From assembly GCF_022809775.1 (NCBI RefSeq), contig NZ_CP094380.1, forward strand, positions 2,641,501-2,705,500: a stretch of DNA of 64,000 bases, given 5' to 3'. The notes beneath the pieces are model-generated. The model was not told the DNA's origin, did no database searches, and saw only the letters and a list, made by a program, of their open reading frames with translations. Below, in pieces: positions 34,608-44,058 of the stretch (its first letter is position 1; every line of letters begins with the position of its first letter). The DNA is from Pseudodesulfovibrio tunisiensis. GTDB lineage: Bacteria > Desulfobacterota > Desulfovibrionia > Desulfovibrionales > Desulfovibrionaceae. Position numbers and translations under genes: made by a program.

Positions 34608-37600
34608 TTCGCGTCCTCCATGGCCTTGCGCTCCCGGTCGAGCGTGGTGCCCAGATCATCGGCAAACGAGTTCACGGCCTCGTCGTCAAGGGATCGCCAT
34701 GCCAGCAGTTGCTTGCGCAGATCGTTGAGAAAGGTCCGGTTCAGGTTTTCCCACGCCTTGTGCTCCCCGGCCTCGCGGGTCAGCTCCACCTTGACCTGAC
34801 GGAATCCGGAATACAGATCGGACGGGCAGAAGATGAGCCGCACCTGCTGCCGCACCCCGAAGTCGAACGGAGCCAGCCACACGCGCAGCTTCAGGGAGAA
34901 GCACACGTCGTTCCGGGCCAGTTCCTCCAGATGATGCGTCACGTCCGCAAGATTGTCCTCGTTGATGTCGAGGAACCCGCATTGCATGTCGTCCGTGCAG
35001 AATGCGCCGTGGGACACGTCGTAGTGCGCCTGATAGTAGTTGACCAGAAAACCGCCTGCGCTGGCCTGTTCCCCGAGCTTGATCAGGAAGGGCAGCACCA
35101 CGGTCAGGGTGTTGCCCTGCGCCTTTGGCATGACCCAGGAGCGGTTCACGTCCGGGATGGCGATGCGCGCGGCAACCCGCGCCGGATACACGGCGGACAG
35201 CAGAACCACGCCCATGACCAGCACCATGGCGGCCACGCCCGAGGTGGATGAATAGTTCGCGGTCATGCCCGCCCAGACCGGAGTCCCGGCCAGAAAGAAC
35301 GCCGCGCCCTGCGCCACCAGATATCCGGCGACCACGGAAATCACGGCAAAGGCCAAGGCCTCGGCAATGAACAGGAACGCCACGTGCGGCGGAGCCAGCC
35401 CCACGGATGTGTAGACCGCGATTTCGGGTTTGCGCTCGTACACCGACCCGATCATGGTGTTGAGCACGATGAGAATGGAGATGGCCAGCGGAATCAAAAT
35501 GTTGGAGACCCCGGAATAGCTGACCGCGTCCGCGGAATAGAACAGGGACGTGCCGGACGGGCCGCCCCGGAACAGAAGCATGCCGAACCTGTCGCCCAGT
35601 TCGCCGCTCACGGCACGAGCCTCGGCCCCGGCCCGGATCGCGATGCCCTTGAGCCGCCCGGCCGGAATCCTGAGCATGTCCCGGGCCGGAATGATCAGGG
35701 TTTCATAGCCCGGAATATGCTGGTACCGCGATTCGCTGGACATCACGTCCTCGCCGTCCTCGATCGCCTCGGCCTCGACCTCGCTCATTCGCGAGGCCGC
35801 AAGGTTCGGAAACACGATGGGCGTGATGGGCTCGCCGTCCAGATCCGGGTTGTCGCGCAATCCCTGATCGCTGAACACGCCCACCACGGTCAGGGGCACG
35901 CCCCACACGTCCACCCGGCTGCGTCTCGGATCATCCGGGTCGACGTTCACGGCCTCGGCAATGCGTTCGGGCAGCAGCACCACATGCCGCTCCCCGGGCC
36001 GGAACCAGCGGCCTTTGACCAGAATGCGATCCATGCCGCTGACCTCGGGCTCTGCTGCGGACAGGCCAACCAGTCCGCGCGCAAGAGCCTCCCTCCCTTC
36101 ACGCGTCACGGGAATGTCCGGGGCGCGGGACTTGTCCCCGGTGATTCCGCTGGCGTCATACCATGTGCGCGGAGCCACGACCCCGGAGCCGCGAAACGCG
36201 TTTTCCACCACTTCCAACGCTTCCTCGGGCAGGTCTGTCCAATTGAAATACTTCATGAACAGCCCGGTGTACGTGGCGTGCGGGCTGAAGTTGGCCCATC
36301 CCTTCTGACGCACTGACTTCACGGTGGTGAAATTCATGATGGTGAAGGTCAGGATGGTCAGGGTCAGAAAGGTCAGAAACGTACGCACGGGCCTGCGCTT
36401 GAGATTGCCCACGCCAAGCCGGAACGCCGCAGCAAATGCGGCAGCCGGGCTGATCCCGGACAGCTTGACGTGACGCGACCGCTTCTGCAGTTCCACCATT
36501 TCCCGCTCGAAACGCAGAAAGATGATCATGGCCACGAGCAGGGACAGGGCCAGAATGAAGAAGGCCAGAATCACGACCATGGGGCTGTAGGTGAGCTGAA
36601 ACGCGGGATGCACCATGTACACCACCCCGATGATCAGGCCGAGGAATCCCAGAAATGCGGCAATGCGCTTCTTTATGTCCACGAAGGAGAAGAACAGCCG
36701 CTCCATGCAGTAGGCGAACGGCACGAACAGGGCCACGTAGAACAGCACGCCGATGAGCACGTCGCGCTGGGTCTTGTCCACGTCTCCGTAGACCCGGCTG
36801 GCCTTGGCAAGGGATGCTCGCGACGCCTCCAGGAATTCGTCCCAGATTCGTGCCGAACGAAACGCCTCGGCCCGTTCCAGATCATCCCGGCCCAGCCGTC
36901 GCAGTTCGCGGATGCGGTCATTGATGATGCCCCGTTCCTCCAGGCTGGAAATGCGCGGCTCCAGCAGGCTCCACATGTCGCGCGCCGCCCGGTATTCCGT
37001 AAGCGGAATCACGGGCCAGTTCCGGGCCACATATCCCTTTCCCTGCGGATCGTCGGGCCGGGCGTTGAGCAACAGCACCTTCCTGTCCAGCACGGTGTCG
37101 GACAGGGTGAGTTTCACGGGCGTGTCCGGTTCGAGGAACAGCGTGCCGAGGGTGGAGGACCGGGTGTCCATGCGGCTGTACCAGTAGCTCACGGGCGGGG
37201 CTTCGGTGCGCGCATCGATGAGCATGGGGCGGTACAGATAGCGGAAGGTGCGTGGCTCGATCATGCTGAAGGCCGTGGTCTGGGCGCAGCCGAACAGGAT
37301 CAGGTCCGTGGCCTGCACACGTCGTTTGATCTTGACCCGATACGCGTCCTTGCCGGTCTTTGGCTTGTCGATGGCCCACGCGGCCAGCCCGGTGAGCGGA
37401 TCGAACCGGAAGCCCTCGATCACGGCCTTGTGGTAGCTCACCTTGCGGTCGGCCAGTCCGGGAATGCGGAAATGTCCGCCCGTGTCCACCATGCCGTACA
37501 GCCGCGTGGTCCACTGGAAAGCGAGCACCACCATGTCCGTGCCCGGCCTGTCCGGGAACACTTCGCCTTTTCGCAGCAGGTTGGCGCGGCCCGTGAGTGT

Positions 37601-39553
37601 GGAAAAATGGTTCTTCCCGCGTTCGCCCGCATCCTCCACGGGCCGGTTCGCCAGCCCGCGAACCAGTGAGGACACGAGGCGGGACTGCTGTTTCAGGTAG
37701 GCGAAATTCACGCGTTCGGGCACATCCTGCGGCGTGCCCCATGCCGGGCGAACGTCGAAGACCGTTGCCAGCGTTATGGCCGGGAAACCGGCAAGGGCCA
37801 TGGGTTCCGCGCCCAGTTCCGGGTTGTCCGGCAGAAATCCCTGCCACGCCCTGCGCCCCGGCCGCAGCGTATCGTGGAACAGATCGCGCCCCTCGTCCCC
37901 GAGGCCGGCCACCACGTCCTTGACCACGGCGTCCATGGGCCGAAGAAACGCGGTTCGGTTCACGTCCGGCATCAGGTCGTACAGCCACCCCTTGTCGAAT
38001 CCGCCCACGCCTCTGCCGTGGCTGGACAGATACAGGGACACGTGTGCCACGATGGACCGTCCGTCCAGCGCCTCGCGCAGTTCCAGGGCTGAGGCCATGT
38101 CCGCAAGCTGCCCCGTTGCATCGGCCAGAATCTCCGTCTGATCCCGGGCCACGTCCCTGAAGAAATCCCGGAGCAGGGCGCGTTCCCGCTTGTCCAGAGC
38201 AATGCCCGGACCTGTGGACTGCACCCAATTCATGCTCTTGAGCGCCCGTCGCCGTGCAGCCAGCCGTCTGATCCTTCCGTCCCGGCCCATGCCGGGCATG
38301 TCCGTCCGGGTCATGCCCATGCCCGGGATCGGCATTCCGTTGTGCATCATGCCGGGACCGTTCACGCCCGGCACCATGCCCATGTGATTGGCCATGAGCC
38401 GCAACCGCATCAGGTCATTGGTCAGGTCGTCCTCGGCATTGCGCACCACGGTGCGAAATGCGGTCTTGAGCAGGGCTTCGGTGTCCCGGTCCTGCATGGC
38501 CGCATCGGAAAACGGGTTCCCGGAGTTCAGCAGTTCCAGTACCCGGGTCGCATTGTTCACCCGGGTTTCCAGCTCGTCCCGGCGTTCACGCAGGTCCGCG
38601 CCTTTGGTTACCAGCCCCCACGTGAATTCCCGCATGCCGACCTGCGCCGATCCCCGACCAGCCGTGGCCAGCAGCAGCACGGATCGTTCCGGCCGCTGTC
38701 TGCCCAGCATGGCAGCCAGCTCCACGAGTTCGGCAATGGATGTCCCTTCGTCCGCGCCGGGCGCATCTCCGGCCACCCATGAGCCGGTGTCGTAGAAGGC
38801 CTCCAGAACAAGCAGTTCCCGCTCCCGATCCGTGCCCGGAATCAGGCACCAGACATTGTGAGCCTCCACATTGCTCCACTCGGCCCGGGAAGAAATCCGG
38901 GCGCGGCCCAGTTCATGGGGGCCGAGCAGGGAAAAACCCGTGCCGAATGCCTCGCGCGCCTCGGCCCGGGACATCCAGAACATGGGAAGATCCACGGGAG
39001 TAAGTTCGAACTTGGGATTGAACACGGCACGGGGAACCGGACCGGATTCCTCGGCTCCGGCCACGAAGATCAGGGAGCGTGCGCCAAGCAGGGCCGCATT
39101 GTTCCAATTCTTGCCGGAATCCATGTCCAGCAGCACGATTGCGCCCAGCACCTCCATGCCGTTGAAATCGGAGGTCCGTCCCTGTCCCGCGTAGATCAGG
39201 GGGCCGTCCAGTCCGGGCGGTTCGATCGCGCCCGGACTCAGCGCATTGACCCGGAGCTGCTTCAGGGTAATGACCTTGCCTGACTCCGCCGGAATCAACC
39301 ACGCGCCGCCTTCCTCCAGCGCGGGCACATGAAAGGCCTGCCGTCCGAACCGGCTGTTCTCGGGCGCGACGCGGCGAAATTCCGCTTCCACCAGATCAGC
39401 GGCCCGGGCAAGCCCGGGAGTGCCCAGCGAACGGTCGCCCAGCTCGACGAGCGAATGCAGGAAACGGCTGTCTGCCGCGCGTCCCTGTCCCGCCAGCATG
39501 AGGAGCAGCCCCAGACAGAGCAGGCACGGGCCAATGGCGCGGCAGACACGCAT
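34604..39553 (-). CDS. Degenerate M28 peptidase-like domain fused to an FtsX permease (1649 aa)
   Basis: After a signal peptide (cleavage near residue 26) comes an M28-like domain (about 28-320) with a PA-type insert. The zinc site has decayed: EAFYDTGSW (251-259) has Phe for the first His, GADEGTS keeps an acidic pair, and LLLATAGRGSAQVG lacks the catalytic Glu. Residues 387-422 hold ten Met and two His. A large extracytoplasmic region follows, then three helices (about 931-950, 965-985, 995-1015), one at 1058-1078, a MacB-like periplasmic domain, three C-terminal helices near SNILIPLAISILIVLNTM and a soluble tail of about 170 residues. It starts 3 bp after the ATPase gene stop, whose product should power it. 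Confidence 0.85.
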   Translation of the reverse strand: MRVCRAIGPCLLCLGLLLMLAGQGRAADSRFLHSLVELGDRSLGTPGLARAADLVEAEFRRVAPENSRFGRQAFHVPALEEGGAWLIPAESGKVITLKQLRVNALSPGAIEPPGLDGPLIYAGQGRTSDFNGMEVLGAIVLLDMDSGKNWNNAALLGARSLIFVAGAEESGPVPRAVFNPKFELTPVDLPMFWMSRAEAREAFGTGFSLLGPHELGRARISSRAEWSNVEAHNVWCLIPGTDRERELLVLEAFYDTGSWVAGDAPGADEGTSIAELVELAAMLGRQRPERSVLLLATAGRGSAQVGMREFTWGLVTKGADLRERRDELETRVNNATRVLELLNSGNPFSDAAMQDRDTEALLKTAFRTVVRNAEDDLTNDLMRLRLMANHMGMVPGVNGPGMMHNGMPIPGMGMTRTDMPGMGRDGRIRRLAARRRALKSMNWVQSTGPGIALDKRERALLRDFFRDVARDQTEILADATGQLADMASALELREALDGRSIVAHVSLYLSSHGRGVGGFDKGWLYDLMPDVNRTAFLRPMDAVVKDVVAGLGDEGRDLFHDTLRPGRRAWQGFLPDNPELGAEPMALAGFPAITLATVFDVRPAWGTPQDVPERVNFAYLKQQSRLVSSLVRGLANRPVEDAGERGKNHFSTLTGRANLLRKGEVFPDRPGTDMVVLAFQWTTRLYGMVDTGGHFRIPGLADRKVSYHKAVIEGFRFDPLTGLAAWAIDKPKTGKDAYRVKIKRRVQATDLILFGCAQTTAFSMIEPRTFRYLYRPMLIDARTEAPPVSYWYSRMDTRSSTLGTLFLEPDTPVKLTLSDTVLDRKVLLLNARPDDPQGKGYVARNWPVIPLTEYRAARDMWSLLEPRISSLEERGIINDRIRELRRLGRDDLERAEAFRSARIWDEFLEASRASLAKASRVYGDVDKTQRDVLIGVLFYVALFVPFAYCMERLFFSFVDIKKRIAAFLGFLGLIIGVVYMVHPAFQLTYSPMVVILAFFILALSLLVAMIIFLRFEREMVELQKRSRHVKLSGISPAAAFAAAFRLGVGNLKRRPVRTFLTFLTLTILTFTIMNFTTVKSVRQKGWANFSPHATYTGLFMKYFNWTDLPEEALEVVENAFRGSGVVAPRTWYDASGITGDKSRAPDIPVTREGREALARGLVGLSAAEPEVSGMDRILVKGRWFRPGERHVVLLPERIAEAVNVDPDDPRRSRVDVWGVPLTVVGVFSDQGLRDNPDLDGEPITPIVFPNLAASRMSEVEAEAIEDGEDVMSSESRYQHIPGYETLIIPARDMLRIPAGRLKGIAIRAGAEARAVSGELGDRFGMLLFRGGPSGTSLFYSADAVSYSGVSNILIPLAISILIVLNTMIGSVYERKPEIAVYTSVGLAPPHVAFLFIAEALAFAVISVVAGYLVAQGAAFFLAGTPVWAGMTANYSSTSGVAAMVLVMGVVLLSAVYPARVAARIAIPDVNRSWVMPKAQGNTLTVVLPFLIKLGEQASAGGFLVNYYQAHYDVSHGAFCTDDMQCGFLDINEDNLADVTHHLEELARNDVCFSLKLRVWLAPFDFGVRQQVRLIFCPSDLYSGFRQVKVELTREAGEHKAWENLNRTFLNDLRKQLLAWRSLDDEAVNSFADDLGTTLDRERKAMEDAK

Positions 39554-39556
39554 GGC

Positions 39557-40321
39557 TCAGCTCCTCTGTCCGTCCGGCGTGGATTTTCCACCGCCGATGC
39601 CGCCCACGGTGATGTCCAGTTCCTCGCGACGCTCCACGCGATCCACCTGCCCGTCGCGCACCCAGACCACGCGGTCGGACACGTTCAGCATCTTGTAGTC
39701 GTGGGTCGCGGAAATGATGGTCACCCCGCGTTCCGCGGACAGCATCCTGAGCAGTTCGATGATCTCCTCGCCCGTGGACAGGTCCAGATTGCCCGTGGGC
39801 TCGTCCGCCAGCACGATGGCCGGATCATTGGCCAGTGACCGGGCAATGGCAACCCGCTGCTGCTGGCCGCCGGACAGCTCCAGCGGCTTGTGCTGAAACC
39901 GGGACCCCAGTCCGACCAGCCCGAGCAGTTCGATGCCCTTTTCCACGGCATCGTCCGCGTTCATGCCCGCAAAGGTCATGGGCAGGGTCACGTTTTCCAG
40001 CGCGGTCATGACCGGGATGAGATTGAATGTCTGAAATATGTAGCCGATCTGGCGGTTGCGCAGCCACGCCAGCTCGTAGGCGTCGAGCTGGGAGATGTCC
40101 ACCTCGTCGATGAACACCTTGCCCTCGGTGGGCTTGTCCAGACCGCCGATCATGTTGAACAGCGTGGATTTCCCCGAGCCGGACGGGCCCATGATGGACA
40201 CGTATTCCCCGGCGAATATCTCCAGATCCACGCCCTTGAGCGCCTCCACGTCCAGCTTGCCCATGCGGAAGCTCTTGCGGACCCCCACGACCCTGACGAT
40301 GGTGCGCCTTTCCTGATTCAT
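39557..40321 (-). CDS. LolD/MacB-type ABC transporter ATPase
   Basis: This 254-residue ATP-binding protein has Walker [10 protein letters not shown], the Q-loop [20 protein letters not shown], the signature [15 protein letters not shown], Walker [14 protein letters not shown] and the H-loop SATHDYKML. The family drives FtsX-type permeases in mechanotransmission complexes such as LolCDE and MacAB. Two such permeases flank it: the small one upstream (40350) and the giant fusion downstream (39553). The arrangement suggests a complex with one ATPase dimer and two different permeases. Confidence 0.95.
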   Translation of the reverse strand: MNQERRTIVRVVGVRKSFRMGKLDVEALKGVDLEIFAGEYVSIMGPSGSGKSTLFNMIGGLDKPTEGKVFIDEVDISQLDAYELAWLRNRQIGYIFQTFNLIPVMTALENVTLPMTFAGMNADDAVEKGIELLGLVGLGSRFQHKPLELSGGQQQRVAIARSLANDPAIVLADEPTGNLDLSTGEEIIELLRMLSAERGVTIISATHDYKMLNVSDRVVWVRDGQVDRVERREELDITVGGIGGGKSTPDGQRS

Positions 40322-40349
40322 GCCAGTCCCTTGCTGTACGGATTTCGGA

Positions 40350-41066
40350 TCAGTGTTCGGCCCGGAGCGCCTTGATGGGCGTCATGCGGGCCGCAAGCAC
40401 GGACGGATACAGCACCCCGACCAGGCTCAGGCCGCACCCGGAAAGCACGGCCAGCCCCATGGACCCGAACGCGTCCCAGAGCGGCAGATGCACCACCGCC
40501 CCGGTTCCGAAACGCGCCAGTCCGGCCAGCAGCGATACCACGGTGCCCAGCAGTGCTCCGGCTCCGGCTCCGGCCAGTCCCTGCATGGCCGCTTCCAGCA
40601 GAAACAGCCGCAGGATCATGGAATCCAGCGCGCCCAGGCATTTCATGACCCCGATTTCCGGAAACCGTTCGGTCACGGACATGAGCTGCGCGTTCACGAT
40701 GCCCACGGTACAGACCAGCAGGGACAGGATCACGATCCACCGTTCCTTGGCGGACATGGCCACGCTGCCCGCGTCCGGGTTCACGTCGAATCCGGCCAGC
40801 GACAGTGCGCGTGCCGCATCCGATCCGCCTCCGGCCAGCAGGCCCGAGGCAATATCCAGATTCACCAGCACGAACGCCAGAAACGACACGGCCAGCACCA
40901 GACTGGAAACCGTGATCATGGACCGGAAAAACCGGACCCGCAGATTCCTGAAGCTGATCTCGAGCGATTTGGACCAGGACAGGGAAATGAGCCGAGAAAC
41001 CTCGCCCACAGGTCTGCCCAGAATCGAACCGCCCGGGTGTGCCCCGTTTGTCGGTCGAGTATCCAT
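40350..41066 (-). CDS. FtsX-family ABC permease (238 aa)
   Basis: This is a compact FtsX-like permease with four helices: near residues 48-68, 108-128, 155-190 and 205-228. LEISFRNLRVRFFRSMITVS is the coupling start, and ERFPEIGVMKCLGALDSMIL is the conserved loop before the last helices. Its periplasmic part is only about 40 residues, far smaller than in LolC or MacB. Relatives that keep such a short loop often work beside a larger partner, here probably the giant fusion. It is the first gene of the five-gene cluster. Repeat copy D lies 94 bp upstream. Confidence 0.9.
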   Translation of the reverse strand: MDTRPTNGAHPGGSILGRPVGEVSRLISLSWSKSLEISFRNLRVRFFRSMITVSSLVLAVSFLAFVLVNLDIASGLLAGGGSDAARALSLAGFDVNPDAGSVAMSAKERWIVILSLLVCTVGIVNAQLMSVTERFPEIGVMKCLGALDSMILRLFLLEAAMQGLAGAGAGALLGTVVSLLAGLARFGTGAVVHLPLWDAFGSMGLAVLSGCGLSLVGVLYPSVLAARMTPIKALRAEH

Positions 41067-41159
41067 TTTGCCGCAATCCTATGCGCAACACGGATTCATG
41101 ACAAGGGTATGCATATCGAACCGGTGTGATTTTTTCGCAAAAACCATATGAGGAGGAAT

Positions 41160-41596
41160 GCCTTTGGCGACCCTCCCGGGGGGCCGGGCTCTGCCCGGAC
41201 CCGCCAAGGAGCAAGGCCCCTTGGATCCCCATTGTGTCTTGAGAATCGTAAAAGGCCCGATGAATGCTCTGTCGAGACATTCACCGGGCCTTTCCCGATT
41301 CTCAAGACGGGGTGGCTTCAAAAGAGAGGCTTGTTTTTCCTCTTTTGCCTGTTTCCCCCGAGTTCCGATTTTTCGATGGCGTAATCGTCCGCTTTTCCGC
41401 AGCTCCCTACGCCGCCAAACGAGCCGGTCAGGTTCCCTCATCCCTCACAGGCGGCGTAGAACCAGAAAGCTTTGGAGAGTCCAGAGAACCTTTCTCGACA
41501 AATCCGCAGGACAGCGGATTTGGACGCTGGCTTTGCAGCGCCCGAAGGGTGAGGCCCAGGACGGGCCGAATCAAAGTTTCTCGGGTCGCCGAAGGC
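41160..41596. repeat. Full copy D of the modular hairpin repeat, inverted and enlarged (437 bp)
   Basis: It runs opposite to copies B and C. Its ends are GCCTTTGGCGACCC (41160-41173) and GGGTCGCCGAAGGC (41583-41596). The GC tail, the 73-base palindrome (41236-41308) and the CTACGCCGCC/GGCGGCGTAG pair are in the same relative order. Within the palindrome several base pairs differ from copies B and C on both arms, so pairing is kept. About 76 extra bases, rich in small palindromes, sit inside hairpin 1. One end is 11 bp after the chemoreceptor stop codon. Confidence 0.9.
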
Positions 41597-41606
41597 ATTC
41601 TTCCTC

Positions 41607-43706
41607 CTACTGCTTGAGTTCCGCGATGATGCGTTCCAGATCGTGTGCCCGGCGGGCCAGATCGGCGAGGGCCGTGGCGGATTCGTTCATGGCCTGTGCG
41701 GTCTCCCGGGAGACTTCGGAGACCTCCTGAACCGAGACATTGATCTGCTCGCCTGCGGCGGACTGCTCTTCCGAGGCCGTGGCAATGGCCCGCACCTCGG
41801 ATTCGTTTTCCTCGGCCAGATCGACAATGGAGGCCAGAGCGGCTCCGGCCTTGTCCGCCATCGTGGTACTGCCGACCACAGCCTCGGCCGTGGATTCCAT
41901 GGCATGGATGCTGAGCTGGGTCCCGTCCTGAATGTCCCTGACTGCCTCGCCAACCTCATTGGTGGCGACCATGGTCTTTTCCGCGAGCTTGCGCACTTCG
42001 TCCGCCACCACGGCGAATCCCCGACCGGCGTCTCCGGCCCGGGCAGCCTCGATGGCCGCGTTCAGGGCGAGCAGGTTGGTCTGGTCCGCAATGTCGCTGA
42101 TCACGCCCATGATGCGCCCGATGTTGCTGGCCTTGTCGCCCAGCATGTTCAGGTCTTCCGTCATGGTCCGGGCATGCGTGCGCACTGCGCCGATGGACTG
42201 GGCGAGTTCGGACACGATCTTCTGCCCCTGCCAGGCCTGTTCGCGCGAATTTTCCGCGCTGTTGGCTGCGGAGCCCGCGTTTTGGGCCACTTCCAGGATT
42301 GCGGTACCCATCTGGGACATGGCGGTCGCGGCTTCACTGGTCATCCGGGTCTGATCTTCGGCTCCGTGGCTGGCCTGCTCGACCTGCACGGAAAGCTCGG
42401 TGGATGCGGAGGACACCTGTTCCACGATGACTTCGAGCTGCTGGGCTGCATGCAGTCGGCCTTCGCGTCTGGCGTTTTCCGCTTCCTTGCGCGCCTGTTC
42501 CGCGCGTTCCGTCGCCTTTTGGGCCGCCTCGGTCTGCTGCTCGGCCTCTTCGGTCTTTTCCCGCGCGGTTTCGACCATGGTTTCCAAACTGTCCACCATG
42601 TTGCGCAGTGCATCGGCCAGAATGCCCAGTTCGTCCCCGCGATGCACGTCCAGAGTCGTGTCGAATTCCCCTCGGGCAACATGCTGGGCGAATTGCATGG
42701 TGCGCTTCAGGGGCACGCACAGACTGCGCACCGTGAAGACCACCACCACGACGAGCAGGATCAATCCGCACAGACCCAGACCAATGCTCATGAACATGGT
42801 CCTGTCCGCAGCGGCAACGATCTTTGCCCGGGGCATGGCCACGGCAATGGACCAGACCGAGGACAGCCCGTCCACGTGTACGGGTTGAAAGCGGTAATAG
42901 ATGCCGCTTTTTCTTTCGAACTGTTCGCTGCCTTTGCCCTTGCTCACGTTGTCGAGAATGGCGGCACCGATTTCGCGATCGAAAAATTCGGCCACGCTTT
43001 TGCCGATGCGCTCCTTGCGCGGATGGGACACGATTTCCCCGCGGGCCGAGGCCAGAAACGCATAGCCCGTTTCATAGGGGCGGATGTCGGCAACCATGTT
43101 TTCCAGACTGCCGAGGTCGAAGTTGATGCCCACCACGCCGACCACTCGTCCCTGCACTGTCACGGGAGCGGCCACAGTGGCCTGCGTCGTGCCCAGCGTC
43201 CGATCCCGGTAGGGTTCGGTGAGCACCGGGCCCTGGGTTTGCATGGGCACCCGGTACCATTCCTGATCACGATATCCGCTCAGGTTGCGGGCCGCGCTCC
43301 GGGCGTCGCCACGCACGAACTCCAGAGCGTATTCGCCGCCGCTGCGTTCGCCCCGGGTCATGACCGAGCCATCGAATGTGGCCTGAATGGAGAAGAACTT
43401 GCGGTTCGAGGCCAGCGTGCGGCGCAGAATGCGATTGGCGGCCTCCCGGCTCCATCCCCCCTGTTCCGCTGCCATGGCCTCGAATGTCGCGGCCAGCGTG
43501 CGTGTCACGTCCAGACCGGTCTCAATGTCTGCTTGCACTTCATTCGCATATCGTGCGCCCATTTCCTGAGCCAGCGAGCGTGCATCATTTCTCGATATCT
43601 CGCTGATTTTCCATGCACTGAACCAGGTGAGTCCTGCCAGAACAAGGGCTACGACGCCAATAATGGGGAATAATATTCGCTGAGTGAGATTCCAACTTCG
43701 AAACAT
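41607..43706 (-). CDS. Methyl-accepting chemotaxis protein with Cache-type sensor
   Basis: This is a 699-residue chemoreceptor. A membrane helix lies near residues 10-30, then a periplasmic double-Cache domain (about 35-300) with [18 protein letters not shown], then a second helix near 310-335 and a HAMP segment. The long signalling coiled coil carries the invariant hairpin tip [21 protein letters not shown] (written here without its flanks) and [15 protein letters not shown]. It signals to CheA/CheW in response to an unknown ligand. No che gene is adjacent. An AGGAGG site precedes ATG 43706. The upstream gap (43707-43995) is AT-rich near the start. Confidence 0.96.
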   Translation of the reverse strand: MFRSWNLTQRILFPIIGVVALVLAGLTWFSAWKISEISRNDARSLAQEMGARYANEVQADIETGLDVTRTLAATFEAMAAEQGGWSREAANRILRRTLASNRKFFSIQATFDGSVMTRGERSGGEYALEFVRGDARSAARNLSGYRDQEWYRVPMQTQGPVLTEPYRDRTLGTTQATVAAPVTVQGRVVGVVGINFDLGSLENMVADIRPYETGYAFLASARGEIVSHPRKERIGKSVAEFFDREIGAAILDNVSKGKGSEQFERKSGIYYRFQPVHVDGLSSVWSIAVAMPRAKIVAAADRTMFMSIGLGLCGLILLVVVVVFTVRSLCVPLKRTMQFAQHVARGEFDTTLDVHRGDELGILADALRNMVDSLETMVETAREKTEEAEQQTEAAQKATERAEQARKEAENARREGRLHAAQQLEVIVEQVSSASTELSVQVEQASHGAEDQTRMTSEAATAMSQMGTAILEVAQNAGSAANSAENSREQAWQGQKIVSELAQSIGAVRTHARTMTEDLNMLGDKASNIGRIMGVISDIADQTNLLALNAAIEAARAGDAGRGFAVVADEVRKLAEKTMVATNEVGEAVRDIQDGTQLSIHAMESTAEAVVGSTTMADKAGAALASIVDLAEENESEVRAIATASEEQSAAGEQINVSVQEVSEVSRETAQAMNESATALADLARRAHDLERIIAELKQ

Positions 43707-43995
43707 GGCCCGCCTCCTGTTTGATGTGGTCTTCTATATTAAACATTTGTTTATGAAAAGGTTCATGATTTTAGGGTGTTCAAAAGTCGGCATACGCCAC
43801 CAATCCGGTTCTGTACAGGGGGTGGCAAAGAAAGTTCAGCCACATGATTATTATTCGCAAACTTTACGGTAACTAATCGGTATTGTGAATGAACGGTTGG
43901 TTGGAAGCTTTGGATGTCGGGCTGATTGCGAGAGGAAATCGTGGGCAGCAGAGGAAGGGCGGACGATTGTCCGTCTCCATGCGTGAAAGCGGTTG
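43707..43995. other. Gap upstream of the chemoreceptor
   Basis: About 290 bases between the chemoreceptor start and the ychF terminator. The half next to the chemoreceptor is AT-rich and probably holds its promoter. I looked for a sigma-28-type promoter and found nothing convincing. No open frame with a ribosome site is visible. Confidence 0.5.
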
Positions 43996-44035
43996 GAAAA
44001 AGGGCGGCGCGTTCCTTTTGGAACGCGCCGCCCTT
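43996..44035 (-). terminator. Terminator after ychF
   Basis: A 16-bp perfect stem (44000-44015 with 44020-44035) with a four-T loop is followed on the minus strand by TTTTTCC. It is one of the strongest terminators in the window. Confidence 0.92.
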
Positions 44036-44058
44036 GATTGCGGATTCGAGTCGAGGGG

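Noticed and set aside
43707..43800. Sigma-28 (flagellar) promoter for the chemoreceptor
   Set aside because: A TAAA is present but nothing close to GCCGATAA lies at the proper distance.
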